Shown here: in pieces, positions 41,245-49,955 of the stretch | How positions within the stretch are numbered: the first letter of the stretch is position 1 | Layout: the number at the start of each line of letters is the position of its first letter | DNA from: Antarcticimicrobium sediminis | Lineage (GTDB): Bacteria; Pseudomonadota; Alphaproteobacteria; Rhodobacterales; Rhodobacteraceae | Assembly (NCBI RefSeq): GCF_004348975.1 | Contig: NZ_SMFP01000001.1 | Span: 504,701 to 568,700, forward strand | Length of the DNA stretch: 64,000 bases | Direction: 5' to 3' | Position numbers and translations under genes: made by a program | The notes under the pieces: generated by a model | Database searches by the model: none | What the model saw: the letters and a program-made list of their open reading frames with translations, nothing else | What the model was told of the DNA's origin: nothing

Positions 41245-41356
41245 GAGCGGGACCGGGAAAAGTTGCAGGGCAAAGGCCGCAGGATGGGCCCCTTTTCCTG
41301 CGCGATTTCCCCGGCGGCGTCAATCGCAACAGCAGATGCGAAGCTTCCCCCGCGCC

Positions 41357-42067
41357 CTAGCCCGCCAGCGGCCGGGCACGCGACGAGACGTCGGGCAGTT
41401 GACCGGCGATCTCTTCCGGCGCGACACAAAGCGCGCTGGGGCCACCCTTATCGACCACCGCCTTGACCAGATAGCGCGCGCTTTGCAACGTCTGGACGCT
41501 GAAAAAATTCATGTCATTACCGCTTGTCTCGGCCATGACGCCACGCGGACGCGGGCAGTACAACAACGGCCCCCCGGCGATATAGATCGCCTCGTCCCGT
41601 TCAAAGGCCAGCGTCGTAATGCTGACCCCTGGGCCGGGCGCGGACAGACGAATTCCCTTGGTTCCCACCAAGGCGCGGGCCGGAACCACGGCAAAGGGTT
41701 CGCCCAGAATCTCCAACGCCTTGTCGCTTTCCAGCAGCAGCCCCTGATCCGGCATCAGCCAAAGCGGCACCTCGTTGTCGAGCACGCCCGCCGGAATCTC
41801 GATCGCGCGCAGCAACGCCCCCGCATGTCCCGAATGACTGCGCGGTCTTTCGCGCTGAACCTCGATCACCGGTTGCAGCCCCCGGTCGAAACTGAGCAAC
41901 CGGTCGCCAGCACAGATCGTCTCGACCGGTTGCCAACCCCGGTCGGTGGCCACCAGCGTGCCGCTCAGCATTCCACCCTGCCCTGTGATGACCATCCCCT
42001 CGGGGGTGATTTCGGGATCTTCCGGCGGATCAGCGGCGCGGATCAAGTCCTTCAGCAATCGCAGCAT
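41357..42067 (-). CDS. Hint (Hedgehog/intein) domain protein
   Basis: Protein of 236 residues from ATG 42067 (MLRLLKDLIRAADPP). The Hint-domain core runs from about 30 to 160: GGMLSGTLVATDRGWQPVETICAGDRLLSFDRG, then a stretch with WLMPDQGLLLESD and PARALVG. Rhodobacterales encode many such stand-alone Hint proteins, often fused to secretion or calcium-binding domains. Here there is no partner domain and no signal peptide. The residue before the domain is Ser (MLSGT) where a Cys or Ser nucleophile is expected. The role is unknown. Confidence 0.72.
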   Translation of the reverse strand: MLRLLKDLIRAADPPEDPEITPEGMVITGQGGMLSGTLVATDRGWQPVETICAGDRLLSFDRGLQPVIEVQRERPRSHSGHAGALLRAIEIPAGVLDNEVPLWLMPDQGLLLESDKALEILGEPFAVVPARALVGTKGIRLSAPGPGVSITTLAFERDEAIYIAGGPLLYCPRPRGVMAETSGNDMNFFSVQTLQSARYLVKAVVDKGGPSALCVAPEEIAGQLPDVSSRARPLAG

Positions 42068-42249
42068 TGGGGGTCCTTCCGGATAGGCGGGCGCAGAGCC
42101 GCACCGTATTTGATCATTTCGCGTCACTAGAGCCCCGGAGCGTGCCCGCCTTGGGCCAGAAAAAAGGAAAGGTCGTGGCATTGTTTCCAGAGCATGGATG
42201 ATACCCGGAATGGGGGCGAATTGGCGCCAATGTGACGAACAAAAGCGGG

Positions 42250-42912
42250 TCAGACGCCCGCAGGTTCCCCAAATCGATACCCGAACCGCGCAATATCCTC
42301 GGCGCAATCCTCGGCGATTGCCGCCGCTGCGCGATCGGAATAGGCGGTGCGATAATCCACGGGGCGGGACGAGCGGTTGACGCGCGCCAGATCCAGCCGA
42401 AAGCCCAGATGCGCGAACAGCGGCGCGGCCTCGTCCTCGAACCGTTCGATGCGAATATAGGCGCCGCATTGTTCGCGCCCGTCCGAGCGACGCATATAGG
42501 ACCCCGCCGGAGTGGCGCGAAACCCGGCGCGGATCTGCGGGTGGGTGACAAACCCCTCGAACGCCAAGGTCTTGGCCAGCCCGACCGCCGGATGATCGAA
42601 ACGTTGCGACTGCAACCAGTGATAATAGCTCACCGCCCGATCCCAAGGATTGCGCACCAAGGTAAAAGCGAACAGCCCGTCCAGCACCGCGTCGGGCACC
42701 AGCCCTTCGATATCGGCAAGCGTGGAATGCTTCCACAACCGCCCCCGCGTTGGCGCCCCCTGCACCCGATGACGACGGCGGCGCGCCTTGGGCGTATCGC
42801 CCAGCAGAATATCATCCTTCATCGCGCGCCCCTCCAGCGCGAGCGCCAGCGCGGTGCCGCCGGTCTTTGGAATGTGGATGAAAACGTAACCGCGCCCGGG
42901 GCTCAGGATCAT
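42250..42912 (-). CDS. Sulfotransferase family 2-like protein
   Basis: Protein of 220 residues. The PAPS 5'-phosphosulfate loop is FIHIPKTGGTA (11-21) and the 3'-phosphate segment is FTLVRNPWDRAVSYYHWL. These are hallmarks of carbohydrate-type sulfotransferases. ATG 42912 gives a start (MILSPGRGYVFIHIPKTGGT) normal for the family. It stands alone, so the acceptor molecule (a polysaccharide or other cell-surface product) cannot be named. Confidence 0.82.
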   Translation of the reverse strand: MILSPGRGYVFIHIPKTGGTALALALEGRAMKDDILLGDTPKARRRRHRVQGAPTRGRLWKHSTLADIEGLVPDAVLDGLFAFTLVRNPWDRAVSYYHWLQSQRFDHPAVGLAKTLAFEGFVTHPQIRAGFRATPAGSYMRRSDGREQCGAYIRIERFEDEAAPLFAHLGFRLDLARVNRSSRPVDYRTAYSDRAAAAIAEDCAEDIARFGYRFGEPAGV

Positions 42913-43091
42913 GGGGCGCGAGCCTAGCCAATTTCGCGCCCGCCGCAATCACCGCCTTGATGCAATCTCTCATTGCCAGCTATCCCCATCTGTCGGGGCC
43001 TGATCGCCGCATTGACCATGGGGCTTCCCTTGAACGACTGGGAACGCAATAGTCGGAGCAGAGGAACACCAGACGCGAGGGAGGAAAGCCG

Positions 43092-44717
43092 ATGGGGTGG
43101 ATGGCGGATGAAACCGGGCTGGGCAAGGCGGCAGCGAACTATGTGCCGCTGACACCGCTCTCGGCACTGGGGCGGGCGGCGCATGTCTATGCCAACGAAC
43201 TGGCGGTCGCCTATGGCAACCACCGCAAGACCTATGCCGAATATTATGACCGCGTGACCCGATTGGCCAGCGCGCTGGCCGGGCTCGGGGTCAAACCCGG
43301 CGATGTCGTGGCCACGCTGCTGCCGAACATCCCGGCCCAGGCCGAGGCGCATTTCGGCGTGCCCGCCTGCGGCGCGGTGCTGAACACCATCAACATCCGG
43401 CTGGATGCGGGCACGGTCGCCTATATCCTTGATCATGGCGGCGCCAAGGTGCTGCTGGCCGATACCCAGTTCATCGACCTCGCCGAAGCGGCCATCGCGC
43501 AGATGGAGGGGCATCCGCCGATCCTGATCGAAGTACCCGACCCGCAGGCCGGTTACCCCGCCACAGGCCGGCACACCGCCTATGACACCCTGCTTGGCAA
43601 TGCCGACCACAACTTTGCCTGGATCATGCCGCAGGACGAATGGGAAAGCATCGCGCTCAACTATACCTCTGGCACCACCGGGCGGCCCAAGGGCGTGGTC
43701 TATCACCACCGTGGCGCCTATCTGAACGCGATGGGCCAGATCCTGAGCTGGCGCATGGTGCTGCGCCCGACCTACCTGACCATCGTGCCGCTGTTTCACT
43801 GCAACGGCTGGTGCCACACCTGGATGATGCCGATGCTGGGCGGCACGCTGGTGTGCTGCCGCGATGTCACCGCCGCCGCCATCTTTGACGCCATCGCCGA
43901 CGAGGGGGTGACCCATTTCGGCGGCGCCCCGATCATCCTGAACGCCCTGGTCAACGCCCCCGAGGCGGAACGCCGCGCGTTCGAGCATCGGGTCGAGGTA
44001 TTTACCGCCGGTGCCCCGCCCGCCCCCGCGACCCTGGCCAAGATCGAACCGATGGGATTCCACGTAACCCAAGTCTATGGGCTGACCGAAACCTATGGCC
44101 CCGCCACCGAATGCACCTGGGGCGCGCATTGGGACCACCTGCAGGGCGTTGAGCGCGCCGCGATCAAGGCGCGACAGGGGGTGGCGATGCCGATCTTTGA
44201 ACACATCACGGTGATGGATGCGCAGATGTCGCAAATCCCGATGGATGGCGAAACGCAGGGCGAAATCATGATGCGCGGCAACGGCGTGATGAAAGGGTAT
44301 TACAAGAACCCGCAGGCAACAGCCGAGGCCTTTTCCGATGGCTATTTCCATTCCGGCGACATCGCGGTGCAGCACCCGGACGGCTATATCCAGATCACCG
44401 ACCGGGCCAAGGACGTGATCATCTCGGGGGGTGAAAATGTCAGCTCGGTCGAGGTCGAGGGCGTGTTGATGGCGCACCCTTACGTCAATCTCGCCGCCGT
44501 TGTCGCCAAACCGGACGCGCAATGGGGCGAAGTGCCCTGCGCCTTTGTCGAGCTCAAACCCGGTGTTGCGGTCGACGAGGCGGCGCTGATCGCCTTTGTC
44601 CGCCAGGTGCTGTCCGGCTTCAAAACGCCGAAAACCGTGGTGTTTCAGGAATTGCCCAAAACCTCGACCGGCAAGATCCAGAAATTCGAACTGCGCGAAC
44701 GGGCCAAATTGCTGTAG
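43092..44717 (+). CDS. Acyl-CoA ligase, DmdB-like (3-methylmercaptopropionyl-CoA ligase candidate)
   Basis: AMP-forming acyl-CoA synthetase of 541 residues. The P-loop is YTSGTTGRPKGV, followed by YGLTETYGP, the hinge YFHSGDIAV and ITDRAKDVIISGGENVSS, and the C-terminal catalytic lysine in PKTSTGKIQKFELR. The start MGWMADETGLGKAAANYVPLTPLS and the length fit roseobacter DmdB, which activates 3-methylmercaptopropionate in DMSP breakdown; medium-chain fatty acids are an alternative. AGGGAGGAAAG precedes the ATG. No dmdA, dmdC or dmdD gene is adjacent, so substrate is uncertain. Confidence 0.8.
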   Translation: MGWMADETGLGKAAANYVPLTPLSALGRAAHVYANELAVAYGNHRKTYAEYYDRVTRLASALAGLGVKPGDVVATLLPNIPAQAEAHFGVPACGAVLNTINIRLDAGTVAYILDHGGAKVLLADTQFIDLAEAAIAQMEGHPPILIEVPDPQAGYPATGRHTAYDTLLGNADHNFAWIMPQDEWESIALNYTSGTTGRPKGVVYHHRGAYLNAMGQILSWRMVLRPTYLTIVPLFHCNGWCHTWMMPMLGGTLVCCRDVTAAAIFDAIADEGVTHFGGAPIILNALVNAPEAERRAFEHRVEVFTAGAPPAPATLAKIEPMGFHVTQVYGLTETYGPATECTWGAHWDHLQGVERAAIKARQGVAMPIFEHITVMDAQMSQIPMDGETQGEIMMRGNGVMKGYYKNPQATAEAFSDGYFHSGDIAVQHPDGYIQITDRAKDVIISGGENVSSVEVEGVLMAHPYVNLAAVVAKPDAQWGEVPCAFVELKPGVAVDEAALIAFVRQVLSGFKTPKTVVFQELPKTSTGKIQKFELRERAKLL

Positions 44718-44774
44718 GCGGCGACGCACTCACTTTGACCTGCGAGGGCAGAGCCTGCGGCAGCGGGATGATTT

Positions 44775-44958
44775 GAGTATTGAAGCAAAGAAGAAGCAGG
44801 CAGGACGCACCCGGCTGGAAACCGTTTGTTTACCTGATGCGGGTCAGATGGCCCTTGCGGTACAGGCTGGAGAGCCGATGACCGCCAGAGGCGGGGTGGT
44901 TCGGTTCGGGTTGCCAACCCGGCGGCCCGCTGTCCGCTTCTTCTTGCTCCAAATACTC
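44775..44958. repeat. Inverted intergenic repeat arms
   Basis: GAGTATTGAAGCAAAGAAG (arm at 44775-44796, two or three bases longer) is the near reverse complement of the arm at 44937-44958, which reads CTTCTTGCTCCAAATACTC on the plus strand. Similar purine-rich GAGTATTT-GCAAAGAAG sequences are, from memory, common at gene ends in roseobacter genomes. The 140 bp between the arms show no gene. Confidence 0.5.
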
Positions 44959-45023
44959 CCACCGGAGGCACGGGCCGCCAGACGCCCGCGCCGCGCTTGA
45001 AATTAAAATCTGGCGATCCGGTC

Positions 45024-45057
45024 TTGCATTCCCATGAACACATTCTTAAATCAGAAT
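45024..45057 (+). promoter_or_regulatory. Promoter with BigR/SqrR-type operator upstream of DUF2892
   Basis: A -35 TTGCAT (45024-45029), 17 bp and a -10 TAAATC (45047-45052) form a plausible promoter. ATTC-TTAAATCA-GAAT (45042-45057) covers the -10 and fits the ATTC-N8-GAAT operator of the sulfide-responsive repressors SqrR/BigR. Confidence 0.55.
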
Positions 45058-45103
45058 GCGAAGGCGCGCAGGACGCGCCATGAGCGAGATGGAGTGACTT
45101 GCA

Positions 45104-45295
45104 ATGACAATCAATAAAGCTGTTACGGCGTTTGGTGGCTTCATGGTGCTGCTGTCGGTGCTGCTGACTTGGACCGTGTCGCCCTATTGGGCTTGGCTGA
45201 CCGTTTTCGTCGGCTTCAACCTGTTCCAGTCGTCCTTCACCGGGTTCTGCCCGGCCGCGCTGATCTTTTCCAAGCTGGGCTTCAAACCGTCCTAA
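45104..45295 (+). CDS. DUF2892 small membrane protein (YgaP-type)
   Basis: Protein of 63 residues with two membrane helices (about 8-26 and 30-47) and the conserved ending GFCPAALIFSKLGFK. DUF2892 is the membrane module found in YgaP rhodaneses and in reactive-sulfur detoxification operons. Here it is free-standing. The BigR/SqrR-type site over its promoter supports a role in sulfide or persulfide handling, though this is inferred. Its single Cys (in FCPA) is a typical family residue. Confidence 0.85.
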   Translation: MTINKAVTAFGGFMVLLSVLLTWTVSPYWAWLTVFVGFNLFQSSFTGFCPAALIFSKLGFKPS

Positions 45296-45400
45296 GCCCC
45301 GCTTCCCCAAGATGGTTTCGGGGGGCGAAGGCGTTTGCTGCCCGGGCCTGCGCCGTGTTACTCTGGGTAAAAACCCAGAGGCACGGCGGATACAGGCGAC

Positions 45401-46414
45401 ATGACGGCGCTGCGTGAATATGAACGGCTGGAAGCCAGCGGGCTTTGGCGCCCCACCCCCGAGGACCAACGCCGCGAGGTGATCGTCTCGGTCGGAGAAG
45501 CGACGCTGACCATTGCCGACATGAACGACCGGGCGCTGGCGCATTGGTCGCTCGCCGCTATTGAGCGGCACAACCCCGGCAGTTTTCCCGCGATTTATCA
45601 CCCCGACGGCGACCCCGGCGAGACGCTGGAGTTGAGCGTCGAGGAAGCCGCGATGATCGACGCCATCGAGCGGTTGCGCGCGGCGGTCACCCGCGCCCGG
45701 CCCCGGCCCGGCCGCTTGCGTCTGTTGGGCGTGACGGCGAGCGTGGCGGCGGTGCTGCTGGTACTGCTGATCTGGCTGCCCGGCGCGATGCTGCGCCACA
45801 CCGTGCAAGTGGTCCCCGAAATCAAACGACAAGAGATCGGTGCGGCGCTGTTGGGCCGGATCGAACGGGTCGCGGGCCGCGCCTGCGACACCCCCGAAAC
45901 CCGGCCAGTGCTGGAGCGGCTGGCGCGCCGAACCGGGGCAAAGCGTCTTGTGGTGCTGCGCACCGGGGTCAGCGACACGTTGCATCTGCCCGGCAGCATC
46001 ATCCTGATGAACCGCTCCGTAATCGAGGCGTCAGAAGATCCGGCCGTGGCGGCAGGCCATATTCTGGTTGAGCGGGCGCGCACGCAGCAGCTTGATCCGC
46101 TGGCCGAATTTCTCAACCACGCCGGGCCGATGGCCACCTTTCGCCTGCTGACCAGCGGGCATGTGACGCAAGGCGCGCTCGACCGCTTCGCCGAGCAGGT
46201 GCTGAGGGCGCCGCGCCCGGCCTTGAGCGACGCGCAAATCCTCGCCGCCTTTGCCAAGGCTTCGGTGCCCTCGACCCCATATGCCTATGCGCGCGACATC
46301 ACCGGCGAAAGCGTGCTTGGCCTGATCGAGGCCGACCCGATGGCGGGCCGGGATCTGGAGCCGGTGATGCCCGACCGCGACTGGGTGCTGTTGCAGGGGA
46401 TCTGTGGCGGCTAA
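45401..46414 (+). CDS. Membrane-anchored M48-like protein without the zinc motif
   Basis: Protein of 337 residues with an acidic cytoplasmic-type N-terminal part, one membrane helix (about 107-128) and a C-terminal domain. That domain resembles M48 peptidases: LPGSIILMNRSVIEASEDPAVAAGHILVERAR lines up with the usual LPGG-I/V-x-V-x-x-GLL...HExxH region, but HExxH is HILVE. The catalytic Glu and second His are therefore missing. If homologous, it is a pseudo-protease with a binding or scaffold role. Conserved-hypothetical status would be the safe label. Confidence 0.6.
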   Translation: MTALREYERLEASGLWRPTPEDQRREVIVSVGEATLTIADMNDRALAHWSLAAIERHNPGSFPAIYHPDGDPGETLELSVEEAAMIDAIERLRAAVTRARPRPGRLRLLGVTASVAAVLLVLLIWLPGAMLRHTVQVVPEIKRQEIGAALLGRIERVAGRACDTPETRPVLERLARRTGAKRLVVLRTGVSDTLHLPGSIILMNRSVIEASEDPAVAAGHILVERARTQQLDPLAEFLNHAGPMATFRLLTSGHVTQGALDRFAEQVLRAPRPALSDAQILAAFAKASVPSTPYAYARDITGESVLGLIEADPMAGRDLEPVMPDRDWVLLQGICGG

Positions 46415-46458
46415 GACGATCCAGCGTCGCAACCGCCGCATGTGTTCCGTTTCGGAGA

Positions 46459-46503
46459 ATTCAGGTCAGGCGGATTCAGGTCAGGCCGGTTCAGTTCAGG
46501 TGG
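46459..46503 (+). repeat. 15-bp tandem repeat, three copies, at the end of the SPOR gene
   Basis: ATTCAGGTCAGGCGG (46459), ATTCAGGTCAGGCCG (46474) and GTTCAGTTCAGGTGG (46489) are consecutive 15-bp units. The last copy contains the final codons of the minus-strand SPOR gene, so the repeat seems to have grown outward from the gene end. Confidence 0.8.
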
Positions 46504-47897
46504 GCCCCGGAGAACCCGGCGGCACGCGCCTGACGCAGCGCCGCTTGCGCGGTGGTGCTGTCTGCGAAAGGACCGGCCAAGACCACGCGATGCGTCGCTT
46601 GCCCGCGCCGGACGGATCCCAACCGCATCGGCAGCCCGTCCTGTGCCAGCGCCTGCGCGACCTGCCGGGCCTCTTGATCACTGCCATAGGTGGCCACACG
46701 CACATAGCGACCGGGCGCGACGCTGACCCGCGGGGCGCCCGCAGTCACTGGTGCATTGCGGGTCGAAATGCGTAGCAGACCAGCGCGCTCGGCCTCGGCC
46801 GGGGATTTCGCCAGTTCTTTCGGTACAATGACGATCTGCCGGTCGGTCGGCTGCGGCACCAACTCGCGCGGCACGGTGCGGGTCCAGATCCGGTCGGTCC
46901 GCGCGTCGCCTTGCGCCGTGCGCGGACCACGCCGGGTGTTCAGCCGGTCATCGTCGCGCGTCGCCGCAAGATAGCCCCGCGGCGGCCCGCTGATCGCGCG
47001 CGGTTGCGCCGGGCGCAGGCTGCGTTCCGCGCGATGCGGGTTCAGGCGATCATCGCTCCAGACCGGCTTGTACCCGTCGGGCACCGACACCGAGGTGGTG
47101 TTGCGGCGGCGGTCATAGACATGGCGTGGCACGACGCGGGTCTCAGGCGACACGGCTGCGACAGCCATGTGGGCGCGTGCGCCCCGAGGCATCAGCACCG
47201 ATTGGCGATCCCCTCCACGCCCATAGGTGATCGGCGGCTCTGCCTGCGGACCACAGCGCACACCGGCGCCCTTGTTGATGAATTGCTGGCTGAAGGCCGA
47301 GGCATTGGAACAGCCACCACCCGCCTGTGCCGGGGCCTTGCGCGGCGCTATGACTGGCGCGGCTTGCGGGGCCGCCTGACGGCGCGGTGCCGGTATCACG
47401 ACCGTCGTCGCTGCGGGCGCGCGGCGCACCCTGATCGGGGCGGGGGTCGCAATCGGGGCGGGGGCGGCAGCCTGCACCGGGGCCCGCCGCGGTTGGGCAA
47501 CAGGCGCGGTCCGGGGCTTTGCCACCGGCTGCGCCACCGCCGCCGGCAGCGGCTTTGGCTTTTGGATGGCCGCCGGTTGCGTCGTGGCGGGAAGGGTGAT
47601 CTCGACCGGGGCCTGTGCCCGCGGTTTGGCCGCAGCAGCGCCACCGGCCACCACGGTCGGCTTATAGCCGCAAACCTGTTTGCGGTCCCGGCCAACGCGG
47701 GGCACCCATGTCACGTTGCCGTCGATCCCGGCACGGATATAGATGCAGCCTTGGCTGTCCACATATTGCTTGCCAGTATAGGACGCAGAGGGAAACTCTG
47801 CCGGTGGTGATGCGTTGCGCAGGCTCTGCGCCTGAGCGCAAAGCGCGCTCATCGCCGTGGCCATGAGCGAAAAAGCAATAACTCTTGTAAACTTCAT
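46491..47897 (-). CDS. Secreted SPOR-domain protein
   Basis: Protein of 468 residues with a signal peptide (1-24, ends CAQAQ), a conserved N-terminal region with C-x-Y-I-R and C-G-Y motifs (SQGCIYIRAGIDGNVTWVPRV, QVCGYKPT), a long Pro/Ala/Arg-rich linker and a C-terminal SPOR domain (about 395-468). SPOR domains bind denuded glycan at the division septum. Function beyond septal peptidoglycan binding is unknown. ATG 47897 follows GGGGGCAGGG. The start is preferred over an in-frame ATG four codons upstream because it begins the signal peptide. Confidence 0.82.
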   Translation of the reverse strand: MKFTRVIAFSLMATAMSALCAQAQSLRNASPPAEFPSASYTGKQYVDSQGCIYIRAGIDGNVTWVPRVGRDRKQVCGYKPTVVAGGAAAAKPRAQAPVEITLPATTQPAAIQKPKPLPAAVAQPVAKPRTAPVAQPRRAPVQAAAPAPIATPAPIRVRRAPAATTVVIPAPRRQAAPQAAPVIAPRKAPAQAGGGCSNASAFSQQFINKGAGVRCGPQAEPPITYGRGGDRQSVLMPRGARAHMAVAAVSPETRVVPRHVYDRRRNTTSVSVPDGYKPVWSDDRLNPHRAERSLRPAQPRAISGPPRGYLAATRDDDRLNTRRGPRTAQGDARTDRIWTRTVPRELVPQPTDRQIVIVPKELAKSPAEAERAGLLRISTRNAPVTAGAPRVSVAPGRYVRVATYGSDQEARQVAQALAQDGLPMRLGSVRRGQATHRVVLAGPFADSTTAQAALRQARAAGFSGAHLN

Positions 47898-47997
47898 CCC
47901 TGCCCCCACAAGATATGGAGGCAGGATGCCGCAAATCGCGCGCTCAGTAAAGAGATCAGTTCGACCTTATTTGGTGGCGAACAGATGATCTCCCCCA

Positions 47998-48630
47998 TCA
48001 TTTGGTGCCGAATAGACGATCACCTGCATCACCGAGGCCCGGCATGATATAGCCCTTGCTGTTCAGCCCACGATCGACCGAGGCGGTGACAATCGGCACG
48101 TCCGGATGCGCCTCTTTCATCCGCGCAACGCCTTCGGGTGCGGCCAGCAGGCAAAGAAAGCGGATGTCGGTCGCGCCGGCCTGTTTCAGCAGGTCGATGG
48201 CGGCGGCCGAGCTGTTGCCGGTGGCCAGCATCGGATCGACCACGATCACCAATCGGTTGTTCATCCCCTCCGGCACCTTGAAGTAATATTGCACCGGCTT
48301 CAGCGTTGCCTCGTCGCGATACAGCCCGACAAAGCCAACCCGCGCCGAGGGCACCAGTTCCAGCACCCCGTCAAGCATACCGTTGCCCGCGCGCAGGATC
48401 GACACCAGCGCCATTTTCTTGCCGGCCAGGATCGGCGCGTCCATCTCTTCCATCGGGGTTTCGATGGCCCGCGTGGTCATCGGCATCTCGCGGGTAATCT
48501 CATAGGCCAGCAGCAGCGTGATCTCATGCAGCAGCCGACGGAACTCGGCGGACGAGGCGCCCTTGTCGCGCATCAGGGTCAGCTTGTGCTGGACCAGCGG
48601 GTGGTCGACGACGGTCAGATGCTTGGACAT
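47998..48630 (-). CDS. upp: Uracil phosphoribosyltransferase
   Basis: Pyrimidine salvage enzyme of 210 residues: uracil plus PRPP gives UMP. The PRPP loop is [12 protein letters not shown] (131-142); [29 protein letters not shown] and the C-terminal uracil-binding [18 protein letters not shown] are all present. ATG 48630 has GGAG upstream. It is 110 bp downstream of deoB on the same strand, so uracil released by the deo enzymes can be reused. Confidence 0.96.
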   Translation of the reverse strand: MSKHLTVVDHPLVQHKLTLMRDKGASSAEFRRLLHEITLLLAYEITREMPMTTRAIETPMEEMDAPILAGKKMALVSILRAGNGMLDGVLELVPSARVGFVGLYRDEATLKPVQYYFKVPEGMNNRLVIVVDPMLATGNSSAAAIDLLKQAGATDIRFLCLLAAPEGVARMKEAHPDVPIVTASVDRGLNSKGYIMPGLGDAGDRLFGTK

Positions 48631-48740
48631 GTTCTCACTCCAGGTTGCGCAGCCTGCGGTCATATTTGGCCTGCCCGGCTCTGCACCGCAACCCGCAACC
48701 GGCCAAACCGCCGGAAATTCCCGCACCGGCCCCGCATGGA

Positions 48741-49955
48741 TCAGAGAAAGCTCTGCCCTGGCCCATGCGTCTCCAGCCCGAGATGATCGGCGATGGAGGC
48801 CGCCACATCGGTGAACCCCGCCTGCCCGATCGCCCCCGCGCCGCGCCCGGCCCCCAGCACCGGCACCCGTTCACGGGTGTGATCGGTGCCGCTCCAACTG
48901 GGATCATTGCCGTGATCCGCCGTCAGGATCATCAGATCGCCGGGCCGTAGCCGCCGCAGGATCGGGCCGATCGCCGCATCAAAGACCTCCAGCGCACGGG
49001 CATAGCCGGAAATATCGCGTCGGTGCCCATAGAGGCTGTCGAACTCGACGAAATTGGCGAAACTCAGGCTGCCCTCCTCTGCCGTATCGACCAGCCGGCC
49101 CAGATGGGCCATCAGGTCCGCATCCGGCCCCTTCACAACGTCGTCGATCCCCTGCATGGAAAAGATGTCGCCGATCTTGCCCACCGCATGAACCCGACCG
49201 CCAGCATCCTGCACCCAGTCGGTCAGCACCTTGCCGGGCGGCGTGATGGCATAGTCGTGGCGATTTCCGGTGCGGGTGAACCCGGTCTCGGCATCGCCGA
49301 CAAAGGGGCGTGCGATCACCCGGCCCACCTTCATCGCATGCAGGGTCGGGGCAATGTCGCGGCACAACGTCAGCAGCCGCTCCAACCCGAACGCCTCTTC
49401 ATGGGCGGCGATCTGGAACACGCTGTCCGCCGAAGTGTAACAAATCGGCCAGCCGCTGCGCAGATGTTCCGCCCCCAACCGCGCCAGAATCTCGGTCCCC
49501 GAGGCGTGGCAATTGCCAAGGATTCCCTGCGTCCCCGCTGCCTGCGCCACCGCCTGCGTCAGATCAGCGGGAAAGGCGGGCAGCGTATCTGGGAAATAAT
49601 GCCACTCCCACGGTACCGGCAGACCGGCCAGCTCCCAATGCCCCGAGGGGGTGTCCTTGCCGCGCGAGACCTCGCTCGCCGCACCCCAAAGACCGACTGG
49701 CGTTGCCGCGCCCAGCCCCGGCGCGGCCTCGCCCGAGGCGAGATGAACCGCCGCGCCCAGCCCCAAGGCATCAAGGTTGGGCAAGCACAGCGGCCCGCTG
49801 CGCCCCTGCTCGGCCCGTCCATCGGCACAGGCGCGGGCGATATGACCAACCGTATTGGCACCGGTATCGGGCACCTCTCCGTTGAAAAAGCGATCCGCAT
49901 CCGGCGCGCCGCCGATGCCCACCGAATCCATCACCACCAGAAAGGCGCGACTCAT
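48741..49955 (-). CDS. deoB: Phosphopentomutase
   Basis: Alkaline-phosphatase-superfamily enzyme of 404 residues that interconverts (deoxy)ribose-1-phosphate and -5-phosphate. Metal-binding motifs are present: [13 protein letters not shown] at the N-terminus, [10 protein letters not shown] in the middle (phosphothreonine site), and [18 protein letters not shown] near the C-terminus. ATG 49955 ([13 protein letters not shown]) overlaps the deoA stop (ATGA). Operon order cdd-deoA-deoB-upp is a complete route from deoxycytidine or thymidine to sugar phosphate and base. Confidence 0.96.
   Translation of the reverse strand: MSRAFLVVMDSVGIGGAPDADRFFNGEVPDTGANTVGHIARACADGRAEQGRSGPLCLPNLDALGLGAAVHLASGEAAPGLGAATPVGLWGAASEVSRGKDTPSGHWELAGLPVPWEWHYFPDTLPAFPADLTQAVAQAAGTQGILGNCHASGTEILARLGAEHLRSGWPICYTSADSVFQIAAHEEAFGLERLLTLCRDIAPTLHAMKVGRVIARPFVGDAETGFTRTGNRHDYAITPPGKVLTDWVQDAGGRVHAVGKIGDIFSMQGIDDVVKGPDADLMAHLGRLVDTAEEGSLSFANFVEFDSLYGHRRDISGYARALEVFDAAIGPILRRLRPGDLMILTADHGNDPSWSGTDHTRERVPVLGAGRGAGAIGQAGFTDVAASIADHLGLETHGPGQSFL

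Larger units (their letters stand above)
44718..45103. other. Intergenic region with an inverted repeat and a sulfide-type operator
   Basis: About 390 bp without a gene. It contains two 22-nt inverted arms (44775-44796 and 44937-44958), a short GGTTGCCAACC-type dyad near 44910, and the promoter and operator of the DUF2892 gene at 45024-45057. Confidence 0.6.
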
